Positions 1-7,166 of a stretch of 37,902 bases of DNA are shown here, in pieces. A program made the translations under genes and the position numbers. The stretch lies in NCBI GenBank assembly GCA_028275345.1, contig JAPWUV010000015.1, positions 1 to 37,902 of the forward strand, written 5' to 3'. How positions within the stretch are numbered: position 1 is the stretch's first letter; each line of letters starts with the position of its first letter. The notes beneath the pieces were generated by a model, which worked only from the letters and a program-made list of their open reading frames with translations, was not told the DNA's origin and searched no databases. This DNA comes from a bacterium. GTDB taxonomy: Bacteria; Zhuqueibacterota; Zhuqueibacteria; Oleimicrobiales; Geothermoviventaceae.

Positions 1-1474
1 CCGGGGGGAAGTGGAGGGCCAGCGCCAGGGCCAGGGTGCGCAGGGCCTCGCTTTTGCCGGACCCGGTGGCCCCGATCACCATCGCATGGGGGCCGTGGGC
101 GCGGTCGTGCAGATCCAGCACAAAGGGTTCCCCATCGTCGGCGACGCCGATGGGCACGGCCAGAGAGGGCGGCGGCGGGGAGGCGGGGCGGACGATCTCC
201 GTCCCCGAGATCCCCCAGAGGGCCGGGCCGGAGACCGCCCGTGGGACGGCGGCGATTGCCTGGGGACGAAGGCCCGCGAGGGATTGCGCGATGACCTCCG
301 CCTCCTCTGGGGAGAGAAGAGGATCGGGATTGCTTCCATCGATCCACTTCCCCTCATGCTGGAGGATCCAGACTTTCCCCTCTGGCCGCAACAGGACCTC
401 CCCAGCCACGCCAGCGGGAGTCGGAGTACCCCAAGGGAGGATCAACTGGGGGAACAGTCCTAGCTGGGGCCCCTCCGAAAGCAACAATCCCAGCCGAGGG
501 TCCGCCAGGGCATGCTCGTCCAGAAGCGCCAGTAACGCCGTTCTGCTGGGATCCCCCTGCCCGCGCCGCCGGTGGAGAGTCTCGAAGATCCGCTCCCGAA
601 CCGCGGCTGGTCCGTCCGCCCACCCCTCCCGCTCCTCCCCGATGTGGGGTAGCCAGCGCAGGAAGGCCCAGCGAGGATCCGTCAAGGCGGCCATGAGGAA
701 GAGATCAGCGGGGGAGTGGGCGATGGCCACCTCCAAGAAGATCCGGAAGAGGGCACCCTCCTGTCCAGGAAAGGCCCGCCAGACCCACGGAACCCGAAGG
801 CTCACCGCCAGCGGGGCCTCCCGGTGTCCCTGCAACAGCCCTTGAAGGGCCTGTATGGAAGGGCGCAGAGGCTCTGGGGCCTCCTCGGGATCCAGCCACC
901 TCCCAGCGCGCGAAAGCAAGCTGGAAGGCAACAAGGGAACATGCGTCCTCCCCACCCGCACGTGCAAGAAATCGGGATCCTCTGGCCGGCGAAACCACAA
1001 ATCGGATCCCATCTGGGCGCGGGCGCGCATGGCTTCCCACGATGGGAAGAGGGCCTGCTCTTGGGCCTCGACGGCGGCCTGGTAGCGCTCGATGGCCTCC
1101 AAGAAGCGCACAAGACGACGTCTGGCCGTCTCCAGGGTTTCCTGAACGCGGCGCTGATGCTGCCGCATGGCCCAGCGGTGCTGGAGCGCCGTCCCTAGGA
1201 AGGAGGAGAGCAGGGTGGCCGGCAACGCCAGCAGATAGATCCAGCCCCGGCCACCGAAGGCCAGGGGGCCCAGCAGGCCGTAGACGGCGGCCGTCAGTAG
1301 CCAAGGTGCCTGAAGCCACCAGGGGGAGGGCTCCGGAGGCGGCGGCAACGAAGGGATCTCTGGCGGGTCCCCAGGGCTCTCCGGCGTCGGGGGTAGCAGT
1401 CGGGCCGCTGGCCAGACTCGCCGTGGTGCCATCGCTGGATCTAGAACCTCGCGGCCATCACGGATCACCCACAT
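1..1474 (-). CDS. eccC: EccC/FtsK-SpoIIIE-like type VII secretion ATPase, C-terminus off window
   Basis: The frame is open from an ATG at 1474 to the left edge, giving 491 codons; the C-terminal part lies outside. GGAGG sits six bases before the ATG. The N-terminal ~50 residues are Pro-rich, followed by two membrane segments at roughly residues 55-90 (rich in L, A, W, Y), a charged helical stretch, and a Walker A GATGSGKS at residues 468-475. The preceding HGPHAMVIGATGSGKSEALR pattern is characteristic of the first FtsK/SpoIIIE domain of EccC, the hexameric motor of type VII (ESX/Yuk) secretion. N-terminal membrane pair followed by the ATPase domain is the usual EccC order. It is the last visible gene of the Tad pilus operon, 123 bp after a TadE-like gene. 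No WXG100 substrate or other Ecc/Yuk gene is visible. Alternative: another FtsK-like DNA or protein pump. Confidence 0.85.
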   Translation of the reverse strand, partial: MWVIRDGREVLDPAMAPRRVWPAARLLPPTPESPGDPPEIPSLPPPPEPSPWWLQAPWLLTAAVYGLLGPLAFGGRGWIYLLALPATLLSSFLGTALQHRWAMRQHQRRVQETLETARRRLVRFLEAIERYQAAVEAQEQALFPSWEAMRARAQMGSDLWFRRPEDPDFLHVRVGRTHVPLLPSSLLSRAGRWLDPEEAPEPLRPSIQALQGLLQGHREAPLAVSLRVPWVWRAFPGQEGALFRIFLEVAIAHSPADLFLMAALTDPRWAFLRWLPHIGEEREGWADGPAAVRERIFETLHRRRGQGDPSRTALLALLDEHALADPRLGLLLSEGPQLGLFPQLILPWGTPTPAGVAGEVLLRPEGKVWILQHEGKWIDGSNPDPLLSPEEAEVIAQSLAGLRPQAIAAVPRAVSGPALWGISGTEIVRPASPPPPSLAVPIGVADDGEPFVLDLHDRAHGPHAMVIGATGSGKSEALRTLALALALHFPP

Positions 1475-1597
1475 CGTCTTCCTCCGAGTCCAAGACCCAA
1501 GAGCCGGCTCCGCCGAGACCTCTGCGGTCCGTCTTTCCACGGAAGCGGGCCAGCCAAACAGGCGGGGGATCCGCGCCCGGTCTTGGCGCGACAGCGC

Positions 1598-2008
1598 CTA
1601 CGGCGTGTCCCACCACTCCAAGCGGCCACCGGCCTCGGCTTGGAGGGGGACAACAGCCGGCAACCCCAGCCATCCCAAGGAGGTGGGGGTCGAAAGAACT
1701 ACGGACGCCGTCACCATCCCCCCCGGCTCGACCGCGACGGCCCAAGTGGCCTGCTGACCAGCCAGGGCCGCGATCAGAACTTCCTCCGCCCGCCCGCGGG
1801 CCTCCCCCACGTCCAAGCGGGGGCAACCGCATGCCTGGGCCGCCGCCCAGTCCCGGGCGGAAAGGGCCGCGTAGACCGCCGCCTCCGCTACCCCTCGGGC
1901 TCGGGCTCGGGCTTCCAACAAGCGCCCGACGGAGACGGCCGCCAGCGTCAGGGCCAGTAGCGCGAAGAGGGCGAAGGCGTAGAGGGTCCCCACGGATCCC
2001 CGCCTCAT
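1598..2008 (-). CDS. TadE/TadG-like pseudopilin
   Basis: 136 residues, beginning MRRGSVGTLYAFALFALLAL, with one N-terminal membrane segment directly after a short basic, Gly-containing leader. A helical region with SVGRLLEARARARGVAEAA follows, then a beta-rich C-terminal half. This layout is that of TadE/TadG minor pseudopilins, which sit at the base or tip of Flp/Tad pili and are processed by the prepilin peptidase. The start is fixed by an ATGA overlap with the stop of the upstream gene (2005-2007). An open frame continues upstream of this ATG in antisense to the neighbour but looks non-coding. It is co-transcribed with a similar gene upstream and with the EccC-like gene downstream. Family assignment rests on topology and context, not on a strong motif. 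Confidence 0.7.
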   Translation of the reverse strand: MRRGSVGTLYAFALFALLALTLAAVSVGRLLEARARARGVAEAAVYAALSARDWAAAQACGCPRLDVGEARGRAEEVLIAALAGQQATWAVAVEPGGMVTASVVLSTPTSLGWLGLPAVVPLQAEAGGRLEWWDTP

Positions 2009-2406
2009 GGCGGCCACGCCTCCACGAACCCGCAACGGACGGCGGAAGCCGAAAGGTCCCGCGGGGGCAGAAGCCCTCCGCCCGCCGTCCAAGTAGCCGA
2101 AACCGAAAGGCAGACCTGCGTCCCGAAACGCCAAGTGGACGGGTCTGGCGGGTCGGCGGCCACGGTCACCGCCGGCCCGGAGGGATCCAGGGGTAGAAGG
2201 GGCGTCCCGGAAAGGGCCGCCCGGGCTGCCCCCTCCGGGTCCGCCCCCGTCCCTCGCAGGCGGACCTCCAGCAGTGCCGCCTCCGCCGCCCGCTGGACCC
2301 CCCACACGACGGCCAAGGCCTGGGCCAAGGCGAAGGCCGCCGCGACCACCAGCACTAGGGCCGCCAGCCCCAGGATCGCCTCGGGGGTGGTCGTGCCGCG
2401 CCTCAC
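2005..2406 (-). CDS. tadE: TadE-like pseudopilin, GTG start
   Basis: 133 residues beginning at a GTG (2406) that overlaps the TGA of the preceding pilin gene (GTGA junction). The N-terminus reads RRGTTTPEAILGLAALVLVV. A Gly followed by TTTPEA and a hydrophobic helix resembles the TadE leader, in which a Glu lies about five residues into the mature protein. The helix is followed by AQALAVVWGVQRAAEAALLE and a beta-rich C-terminus with two Cys (in TQVCLS and VRCGF). The GTG start puts the prepilin-like motif right at the N-terminus, whereas the longer open frame starting at 2538 would add 44 non-pilin residues. Its neighbours are two Flp-type pilins upstream and a second TadE-like gene downstream. 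Confidence 0.7.
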   Translation of the reverse strand: MRRGTTTPEAILGLAALVLVVAAAFALAQALAVVWGVQRAAEAALLEVRLRGTGADPEGAARAALSGTPLLPLDPSGPAVTVAADPPDPSTWRFGTQVCLSVSATWTAGGGLLPPRDLSASAVRCGFVEAWPP

Positions 2407-2585
2407 CGGATGGCCTCCAGGAAGCGTAGCATCAGGTCCCGCACGGCCCCCAGCGCCTGCCAGAAGACCGGCAGAAGCAACGCCGCCACCACTCCCAGGG
2501 CGGTGAGGTAGTCGGCCATCCCCATGCCGCGCTCCCAAAGAGGCCGCACGCGCCGAACGTAGAGCATTCGAATCCAGTCCCGCAT
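2403..2585 (-). CDS. flp: Flp-type prepilin 2
   Basis: 60 residues: a basic leader of about 19 residues, then ERGMGMADYLTALGVVAALL and a hydrophobic helix, ending in a short amphipathic tail. The motif G|MGMADY matches the class III (Flp) prepilin signal, in which cleavage follows Gly and a Glu-Tyr pair occupies +5/+6. Here +5 is Asp. The small size and single helix fit the structural subunit of Tad pili, cleaved by the A24 peptidase (candidate at 24108-24758). It lies 10 bp after a paralogous pilin gene and overlaps the TadE-like gene by four bases. The two pilins share RERGMG/WERGMG and ADYxxALGVV, indicating tandem duplication. Confidence 0.82.
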   Translation of the reverse strand: MRDWIRMLYVRRVRPLWERGMGMADYLTALGVVAALLLPVFWQALGAVRDLMLRFLEAIR

Positions 2586-2595
2586 CGCGCCTCCC

Positions 2596-2814
2596 TCACG
2601 GCCCAGTGGTGGAGAAGGTCAGGGAGTCCAGGAAGTCCTTGAAGCGGTCCCCGACCCCCCCGATGCCGCCCCTCAGCACCAGGCCCACGATGGGCAGGAG
2701 GAGGAAGAGCACCACTCCCAAGGCGACGATGTAGTCGGCTGTTCCCATGCCGCGCTCCCGAATGGGGAGCACATAGCGAACGTAGAGCTCCAAGACTCGA
2801 TCACGCACACGCAT
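2596..2814 (-). CDS. flp: Flp-type prepilin 1
   Basis: 72 residues. An unusually long basic leader (about 21 residues) precedes ERGMGTADYIVALGVVLFLL, a hydrophobic helix, and a short tail ending DFLDSLTFSTTGP. The cleavage motif G|MGTADY has Asp-Tyr at +5/+6 instead of the usual Glu-Tyr of Flp pilins. The leader is longer and richer in aromatic and basic residues than a minimal signal. TGGAGGTG six bases before ATG 2814 is a strong ribosome site. The 91-bp leader upstream holds a tRNA-minihelix-like hairpin and two short CCCCGGGG palindromes, which may set pilin mRNA level apart from the motor genes. It is probably the major pilin because it is first in the pair and has this dedicated leader. 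Confidence 0.83.
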   Translation of the reverse strand: MRVRDRVLELYVRYVLPIRERGMGTADYIVALGVVLFLLLPIVGLVLRGGIGGVGDRFKDFLDSLTFSTTGP

Positions 2815-2863
2815 CGCACACCTCCAGAAGATGGGATGATCCCCCGGGGGCTCCCCGGGGAAA

Positions 2864-2902
2864 GGCCCGGGCCGGACTCGAACCGGCTTTCCGCGCCGGG
2901 CC
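2864..2902 (-). promoter_or_regulatory. tRNA-minihelix-like hairpin in pilin leader
   Basis: Read on the minus strand: GGCCCGG, an eight-base linker, a 5-bp stem GCCGG/CCGGC closing the loop TTCGAGT, then CCGGGCC. The outer 7-bp stem is perfect and abuts the inner 5-bp stem on its 3' side, exactly the acceptor-plus-T-arm layout of a tRNA, with a canonical T loop but no D or anticodon arm. CCCCGGGG palindromes follow at 2841-2860. The element lies between the tadC stop and flp1. It could be a processing or stabilising hairpin for pilin mRNA, a decayed tRNA, or a chance GC-rich hairpin. Confidence 0.5.
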
Positions 2903-2905
2903 GCG

Positions 2906-3742
2906 CTATGGAACTGGAATGTTCAGCCGGGTGGCGGAGGCGGTGATCAGCCGCAGGAGATACGCCGCCACTGGCAAAAGCACCAAGCCTAGGATCGGGG
3001 CGAACATCCCCAACCCCACCACTGGCAACAGCCGATCTGGAAGCGCCCTCAGCCGCCCAGCCAGCTCTTGGGAGATCTCCTCTGCCGCGTCATCCGCCAC
3101 CGTGAGCAATGCCTCCTCGGGCCGGCGTCCCCCAGCAGCCGCGGCGGCCACCACCGCCGCCACAGGCATCAGGCGGGACGGATCTGTCCGCCGAGCCCAG
3201 TTCTCCAATGCCTCCAGTCCTCCCCTTCCCTGCCGCACCGCCTCGTCCAAAGCCTCTTGCAACTTCCTGCGCAACTCGCCCTCCTCTGGCCAAGCCGCCT
3301 TCTCATCGCCAACCCGCCGCAGAGCCGCCTCCAAGGACCCAGTAGCGGCCAATTGCAGGGCCAGCTCCTCCAAGACAGCCACCACCGCCGCCTGATGACG
3401 AACCGATCGGCCCCAGCCCCGAACAGTCCTAGCCAGAGCTCCCAAGGCCAATCCTAGGCCAGGCAGAAACAGCGGCCAAATCCCGCCCAGCCCCAAGACC
3501 GAAAGCAACGCGCCCGCCGCCGCCCCCACCCCGAAGCCCAGCACCGCCTCCGGTTGCTCTCGAAGCGGCTCCCTCAGCGGAAGCGGCGCAAGCGACCAGA
3601 TTCCAGCAATCCGGCGAATCCGAGCTTGCCTCCTCCGATGGATTCGGAGGACCAAGCTCGAAAGGAACAGATCCAAAAGTCCCCACAGCCCCAAGACGAT
3701 CAGAAGGCCAATGGATATCCAAGCCATGGCTCCCTCGCTCAT
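2906..3742 (-). CDS. tadC: TadC-like type II/IV secretion platform protein
   Basis: 278 residues with an N-terminal membrane helix, two further helices around residues 70-110, a cytoplasmic helical domain (T2SSF) and a C-terminal membrane helix (VVGLGMFAPILGLVLLPVAA). TadC is one of the paired inner-membrane platform proteins that couple the CpaF ATPase to pilin assembly. The ATG at 3742 overlaps the stop of the TadB-like gene by four bases. The N-terminal WISIGLLIVLGLWGLLDLFL closely resembles the second segment of the upstream TadB-like protein (WILVGLLVVLGLWGFLDLLF), showing the two arose by duplication. A second platform pair is encoded at 21034-22875. Confidence 0.85.
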   Translation of the reverse strand: MSEGAMAWISIGLLIVLGLWGLLDLFLSSLVLRIHRRRQARIRRIAGIWSLAPLPLREPLREQPEAVLGFGVGAAAGALLSVLGLGGIWPLFLPGLGLALGALARTVRGWGRSVRHQAAVVAVLEELALQLAATGSLEAALRRVGDEKAAWPEEGELRRKLQEALDEAVRQGRGGLEALENWARRTDPSRLMPVAAVVAAAAAGGRRPEEALLTVADDAAEEISQELAGRLRALPDRLLPVVGLGMFAPILGLVLLPVAAYLLRLITASATRLNIPVP

Positions 3743-4566
3743 CCCAGCGCCTCCTCGAGGATTCGTATGGCGCGGACAATCATGCGATCGGTCAACCCCC
3801 CCCCAGTGGCCAGCAACCCATACAACACCCAGCCGCCAGGCAACGCCTCCCATCCTGCCCGCACCATGGGCAATATGGGTGCCAAGATCCCCGCCAGGAT
3901 CCCCAGCCGCAACACCCAGGCGACGGCCCAGAAGGGCAGTAGCGCCGCCCGGGCTTCCCCCGCTAGACGAGCTCGCCGCCGCATCTGGCCCTCGAAGAGC
4001 GAGAGGACCGCCCGCACCGTCTCTTCCCTGGCGCTCCAAAGTGCCGAAAGCGTCCGCAACAGACGGGCCTCTTCTGGCCGCAGGGCCAGCCCAGCAAAGG
4101 CCTCCATCGGGTCGCCCGTCTCTCGTAGCTTGGCCAAGCCTCGTTGGGCTCGCTCCCGCAATCCCCTTGGCGCTCCTTCCAGCTCTGACGCAAAGGTCAG
4201 TGCCCCTTGCATGGATCGAGTTGCCTCAAAGCCCATGGCCAGAAGGTGGGCGGAGATCGCCAACTCCGCTACCGTCATGGGGAGGAGCCGGCGCGCGTCT
4301 TTCTCTTCCTCCGCCCTGCCTGGGCGGGACCAGAAGACCAGCCGCCCCCTCCGTCGCCAACGTCGAGCACGAAGGACCAGACCCGAAAACAAGAGATCCA
4401 AAAAGCCCCACAGCCCCAAGACAACCAGAAGGCCGACTAAGATCCAGAGGAGCCCCCCAGCGGCCAGAGTCACCCCTTGGGCTCGCTGAATCCCGAAGTC
4501 AGAGACCGTGCGCCCCGCCACGCAGGCCGAAAGGAGCAGACATACCAGCAACGCCAGGGTCCTCAT
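3739..4566 (-). CDS. tadB: TadB-like secretion platform protein
   Basis: 275 residues. The N-terminus MRTLALLVCLLLSACVAG resembles a lipoprotein signal peptide, which is unusual for TadB. It is followed by WILVGLLVVLGLWGFLDLLF, a T2SSF-type helical cytoplasmic region with RLLRTLSALWSAREETVRAVL, and C-terminal membrane helices. Partner of the downstream TadC-like protein in the Tad inner-membrane platform. Its ATG overlaps the stop of cpaF2 by four bases (4563-4566) and its own stop overlaps tadC. If the lipoprotein-like start is wrong, an internal start just before the GVTLAAGG stretch would restore a TadC-like N-terminus. The overlap favours the longer form. Confidence 0.78.
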   Translation of the reverse strand: MRTLALLVCLLLSACVAGRTVSDFGIQRAQGVTLAAGGLLWILVGLLVVLGLWGFLDLLFSGLVLRARRWRRRGRLVFWSRPGRAEEEKDARRLLPMTVAELAISAHLLAMGFEATRSMQGALTFASELEGAPRGLRERAQRGLAKLRETGDPMEAFAGLALRPEEARLLRTLSALWSAREETVRAVLSLFEGQMRRRARLAGEARAALLPFWAVAWVLRLGILAGILAPILPMVRAGWEALPGGWVLYGLLATGGGLTDRMIVRAIRILEEALG

Positions 4567-5645
4567 CCGCTCCCTCCATCCATTTCGAAGAACCCAACCC
4601 AGCGCCGGCGGTGGGCGCGGGGGTCATAGGCCAGCAACGCCACCCCTCCCAGGCCCGCTCGTAGCATCTCCTCGATGCTCTCGAGGGGCTCTCCAGCCCG
4701 CCGTAGCAATCCCCGCAACAGAGCCAGGGCCTGCTCGGCTGTCGCCCCGTGCAGTGTTGCCAGAGCTGGTCGCCCCACCAGCGCCGCCCACATGAAGCGC
4801 CGGGCCTCCTCTGGCGTGGTGATCTCTCCCACGGCGATGAGGTCCGCTCGCATCCGCAACACCGCGTCAGCGATGGCCGCATCCATCCGCGCCGGATCCG
4901 GCTCCTCCACCAGCAACGCCCGATCCTCTGGCAGTCGCACCTCCCGGAATCCCTCCACTACCGCTGGCATCATCCCTCGCACGGTGGCTTCCAGCAACAA
5001 CGCGTTGAGCAACGTGGTCTTGCCCGCGGCGAAGGGGCCAGCGATCAGCAACGCTCGGGGCCGCTCCAAGGCCGAAAGCAACCGCGCCCGGTCCGCCTCT
5101 GGGATCCCAAAGTCCTCCGCCACCCGCTCGAAGGGCAACGGTTCCTCTGGGAAGATCCGCAGATTTACCGCCGGGGTTGCCGCCTGGGGTCGCAACACCG
5201 CCGAAAGCCGAATCGGCCCTAGACCTGGCCGTCGCAAATCCGTGGTGACGAAGCGCCGGGTTCCTGTCAGCGCTCGGCCAGTAGCGTCGGCCACGCGGGC
5301 CGCCAGGGCCTCCACTGCCTCCTCTGGCAACAACCTGGGATAATCCGCCCGCCGTCCGTCCCGGAACAACACCCGAGCAGACCCTCCTCGCAACATCACC
5401 TCCTCTACCTCCGGTTGCAGGAAGGCCTCCAAGGCCCCCAGCCCCCCAGCCATCTGGGCCGCCGCCTTCGCCTCCTCCAAGGGGACCCCCCGCCGCAGGG
5501 CCTCTGCGAGAAAAGCCTCTCGGAAGACGGCCATCTCCTCCTCCCGAGCCCCCAGCGGCGGCACTGGGGGGTTGCCCCGCAACGCCTCCAGGATCTCCTG
5601 GGCGATCCGCCAGCGGGCAAAAAGATCCGCCGTCCCGCTCATCAT
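4563..5645 (-). CDS. cpaF: CpaF/TadA-type secretion ATPase, copy 2
   Basis: 360 residues. Helical N-terminal domain, then a Rossmann-like N2 domain, Walker A GPFAAGKT at residues 203-210 (a non-standard GxxxxGKT in place of the usual GxTGSGKT), an Asp/His-box region with ATLHGATAEQALAL, and a Walker-B-like DLIAVGEITTPEEA. It powers pilus assembly from the cytoplasmic face. It is shorter and more divergent than copy 1 at 9139-10578. Start 5645 is chosen because ATG overlaps the upstream TGA (ATGA), with AAGGAGGGG before it; an adjacent second ATG at 5642 is possible. It is part of the contiguous set TadZ2-CpaB2-CpaF2-TadB-TadC-Flp. Confidence 0.85.
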   Translation of the reverse strand: MMSGTADLFARWRIAQEILEALRGNPPVPPLGAREEEMAVFREAFLAEALRRGVPLEEAKAAAQMAGGLGALEAFLQPEVEEVMLRGGSARVLFRDGRRADYPRLLPEEAVEALAARVADATGRALTGTRRFVTTDLRRPGLGPIRLSAVLRPQAATPAVNLRIFPEEPLPFERVAEDFGIPEADRARLLSALERPRALLIAGPFAAGKTTLLNALLLEATVRGMMPAVVEGFREVRLPEDRALLVEEPDPARMDAAIADAVLRMRADLIAVGEITTPEEARRFMWAALVGRPALATLHGATAEQALALLRGLLRRAGEPLESIEEMLRAGLGGVALLAYDPRAHRRRWVGFFEMDGGSG

Positions 5646-6238
5646 GGTGCCCCTCCTTCTGGCAGGCGCACCAAGTGCAAGATCCGCTCGCCGGCCCGCC
5701 CCCGGGCGACGGCCTCCGCCAGGTCCCGCACCGCCTCCCCGGGGCCGATCAGCCGGAGGATCGGCTCGTCCCGCCCCTCCACGGCCCGCACGACGAAGGG
5801 ACCGTGCCAGCGGGCCTCCCCCTGCCGGGGGACGTCCAAGACGAACACTCGGTCCCCCTCCCGTAGCCCACCGCCCAGGGCTGCCTCCTGGGGTAGCTTC
5901 AGCGCCACCTCCCCCCAGCCCGGCGGCAGGCCAGCATCCGGCTCCCCCACCATCTCTGGGGCTACTGGCACCCCGGGCCGCAACAGGGTCCGGGCCATCC
6001 GCCCAGCCAGGGCCCGGGGGTCCGCCACCGTACCGGCGGCGGCCGCCGCCGGGAACTCCGCCCACCCCAGGTCCTCCGCCCGCAGGATCTCCCCCGGCGC
6101 GATGGGTCGCAGGGGGACTGGACGGCGGACCGTCGCCGCCTGAGCCTGGGCTCGCAGGGTCAGCAACCCTCCCAGCCCCAGGGCCAGAAGCAACGAGAGG
6201 ACCGACAGTAGCGTCCGCGTCCGCGGGGAAAGGGTCAT
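5642..6238 (-). CDS. cpaB: CpaB/RcpC-like SAF-domain protein, copy 2
   Basis: 198 residues. A single N-terminal membrane helix (LLSVLSLLLALGLGGLLTLR) anchors an extracytoplasmic SAF domain (VRRPVPLRPIAPGEILRAED and the following RTLLRPGVPVAPEMVG), typical of CpaB/RcpC, the Tad pilus assembly protein that links the secretion channel with the cell envelope. It overlaps tadZ2 upstream and cpaF2 downstream by four bases each. It is about 95 residues shorter than CpaB1 (12036-12914), lacking the longer C-terminal extension. Confidence 0.85.
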   Translation of the reverse strand: MTLSPRTRTLLSVLSLLLALGLGGLLTLRAQAQAATVRRPVPLRPIAPGEILRAEDLGWAEFPAAAAAGTVADPRALAGRMARTLLRPGVPVAPEMVGEPDAGLPPGWGEVALKLPQEAALGGGLREGDRVFVLDVPRQGEARWHGPFVVRAVEGRDEPILRLIGPGEAVRDLAEAVARGRAGERILHLVRLPEGGAP

Positions 6239-7152
6239 CCGCGCCTCCTCCGCTCAAAAAGATGCGTCAGAAGGGCCTGGGCCAGGACCCTCCCCCACCG
6301 CTCGGGATGAGGGGGCGGGTCCAGACGGACATCGTGGGGGATCCCACCAGCCTCCCCCCAGCGAGCGACCAAGACCCGCAGAGGACGGGGGAAGGTGCTG
6401 GCGAGCCGATTGGCGAGAACCTCCGCCTCTGGCCGCAGATCCAGAAGGAGCAACGTCCGAACCGCCTCCTTCGCCAGCGACTCCGCGACTGGGCTGTCTG
6501 GGGAGAGATCTACCAACACCAGTCGGAAGGCGGCTCGCAACTGCTCCAACGGTTCCCGGATAGCACCAGGGGTCTTACCAAACAACTCTGCCACCGTCCA
6601 GCCATGGAGGGCGTAGTGGCCGTCCTCCGTCGAAGGTAACGGGTGTCCAGCGGCCAGAGGGCCGGTCAGATCCATGACCCCAGCCCTGGCCTCGGAAAGA
6701 CCTGGGGCAGGGCGGCCTGGCCCAGGCAACTCCAAAAGAGCCACCGCCTCCCCGCTCCGCCGCAGGGCGGCGTGAAGCCCCCGGGCGGCAGTGGTGGCTC
6801 CCACTCCACCGGCACAGCCGATCACTAAGTACAGTCCAGCGGGCAAGGCCGTCAGCCGCTGGGGCGTTCCAGAGCGAATCACCCCCTCTGGATCGGCTTG
6901 GAAGACTTCGAAGGGGACGGCACCTGAGAGCGCCCCGTCCAGATGAGCCAGGGGAACTTTCCCCTCCCGCAGGGAAGAATGCAACACCACCCGGGCTGGC
7001 CCCCGCCGCAGGAACGCCGCCAAGGCGTCCGTGGTGGGGGCGATCTCATAGGAGACCCGTTGGCCCTCCAGCAGTTGCAGGGCTATGGCCAAGGCCTCTG
7101 GGTCCTCTATAGCCAAGATCACGCGAGGGGGTTTTCGGAAAATCGCCAACAT
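6235..7152 (-). CDS. tadZ: TadZ/CpaE-like protein with degenerate P-loop
   Basis: 305 residues. An N-terminal receiver-like Rossmann region (RVILAIEDPEALAIALQLLE) is followed by a ParA/MinD fold in which the deviant Walker A reads GCAGGVGATTAARG at about residues 112-125. The lysines of the consensus KGGxGKT are replaced (K to A or C, and K to A). It is therefore probably a non-hydrolysing scaffold that localises the Tad machine, as TadZ/CpaE proteins do at the pole. Start 7152 has AGGAGGG about nine bases upstream; a longer open frame reaching to 7956 lies antisense inside the secreted-protein gene and was rejected. It overlaps cpaB2 by four bases. The intact relative TadZ1 lies at 10651-12039. 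Confidence 0.82.
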   Translation of the reverse strand: MLAIFRKPPRVILAIEDPEALAIALQLLEGQRVSYEIAPTTDALAAFLRRGPARVVLHSSLREGKVPLAHLDGALSGAVPFEVFQADPEGVIRSGTPQRLTALPAGLYLVIGCAGGVGATTAARGLHAALRRSGEAVALLELPGPGRPAPGLSEARAGVMDLTGPLAAGHPLPSTEDGHYALHGWTVAELFGKTPGAIREPLEQLRAAFRLVLVDLSPDSPVAESLAKEAVRTLLLLDLRPEAEVLANRLASTFPRPLRVLVARWGEAGGIPHDVRLDPPPHPERWGRVLAQALLTHLFERRRRG

Positions 7153-7166
7153 CGCTGTTTTCCCTC

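Noticed and set aside
1042-2196. Long plus-strand open frame of 384 codons
   Set aside because: It is antisense to the EccC-like and TadE-like genes. The product is low-complexity Pro/Arg/Gly, typical of a GC-driven shadow frame.
4563-6257. Fusion protein joining CpaB2 region with CpaF2
   Set aside because: The frame above 5645 is a Gly/Pro-rich shadow of cpaB2. The ATGA overlap at 5642-5645 and AAGGAGGGG support separate genes.
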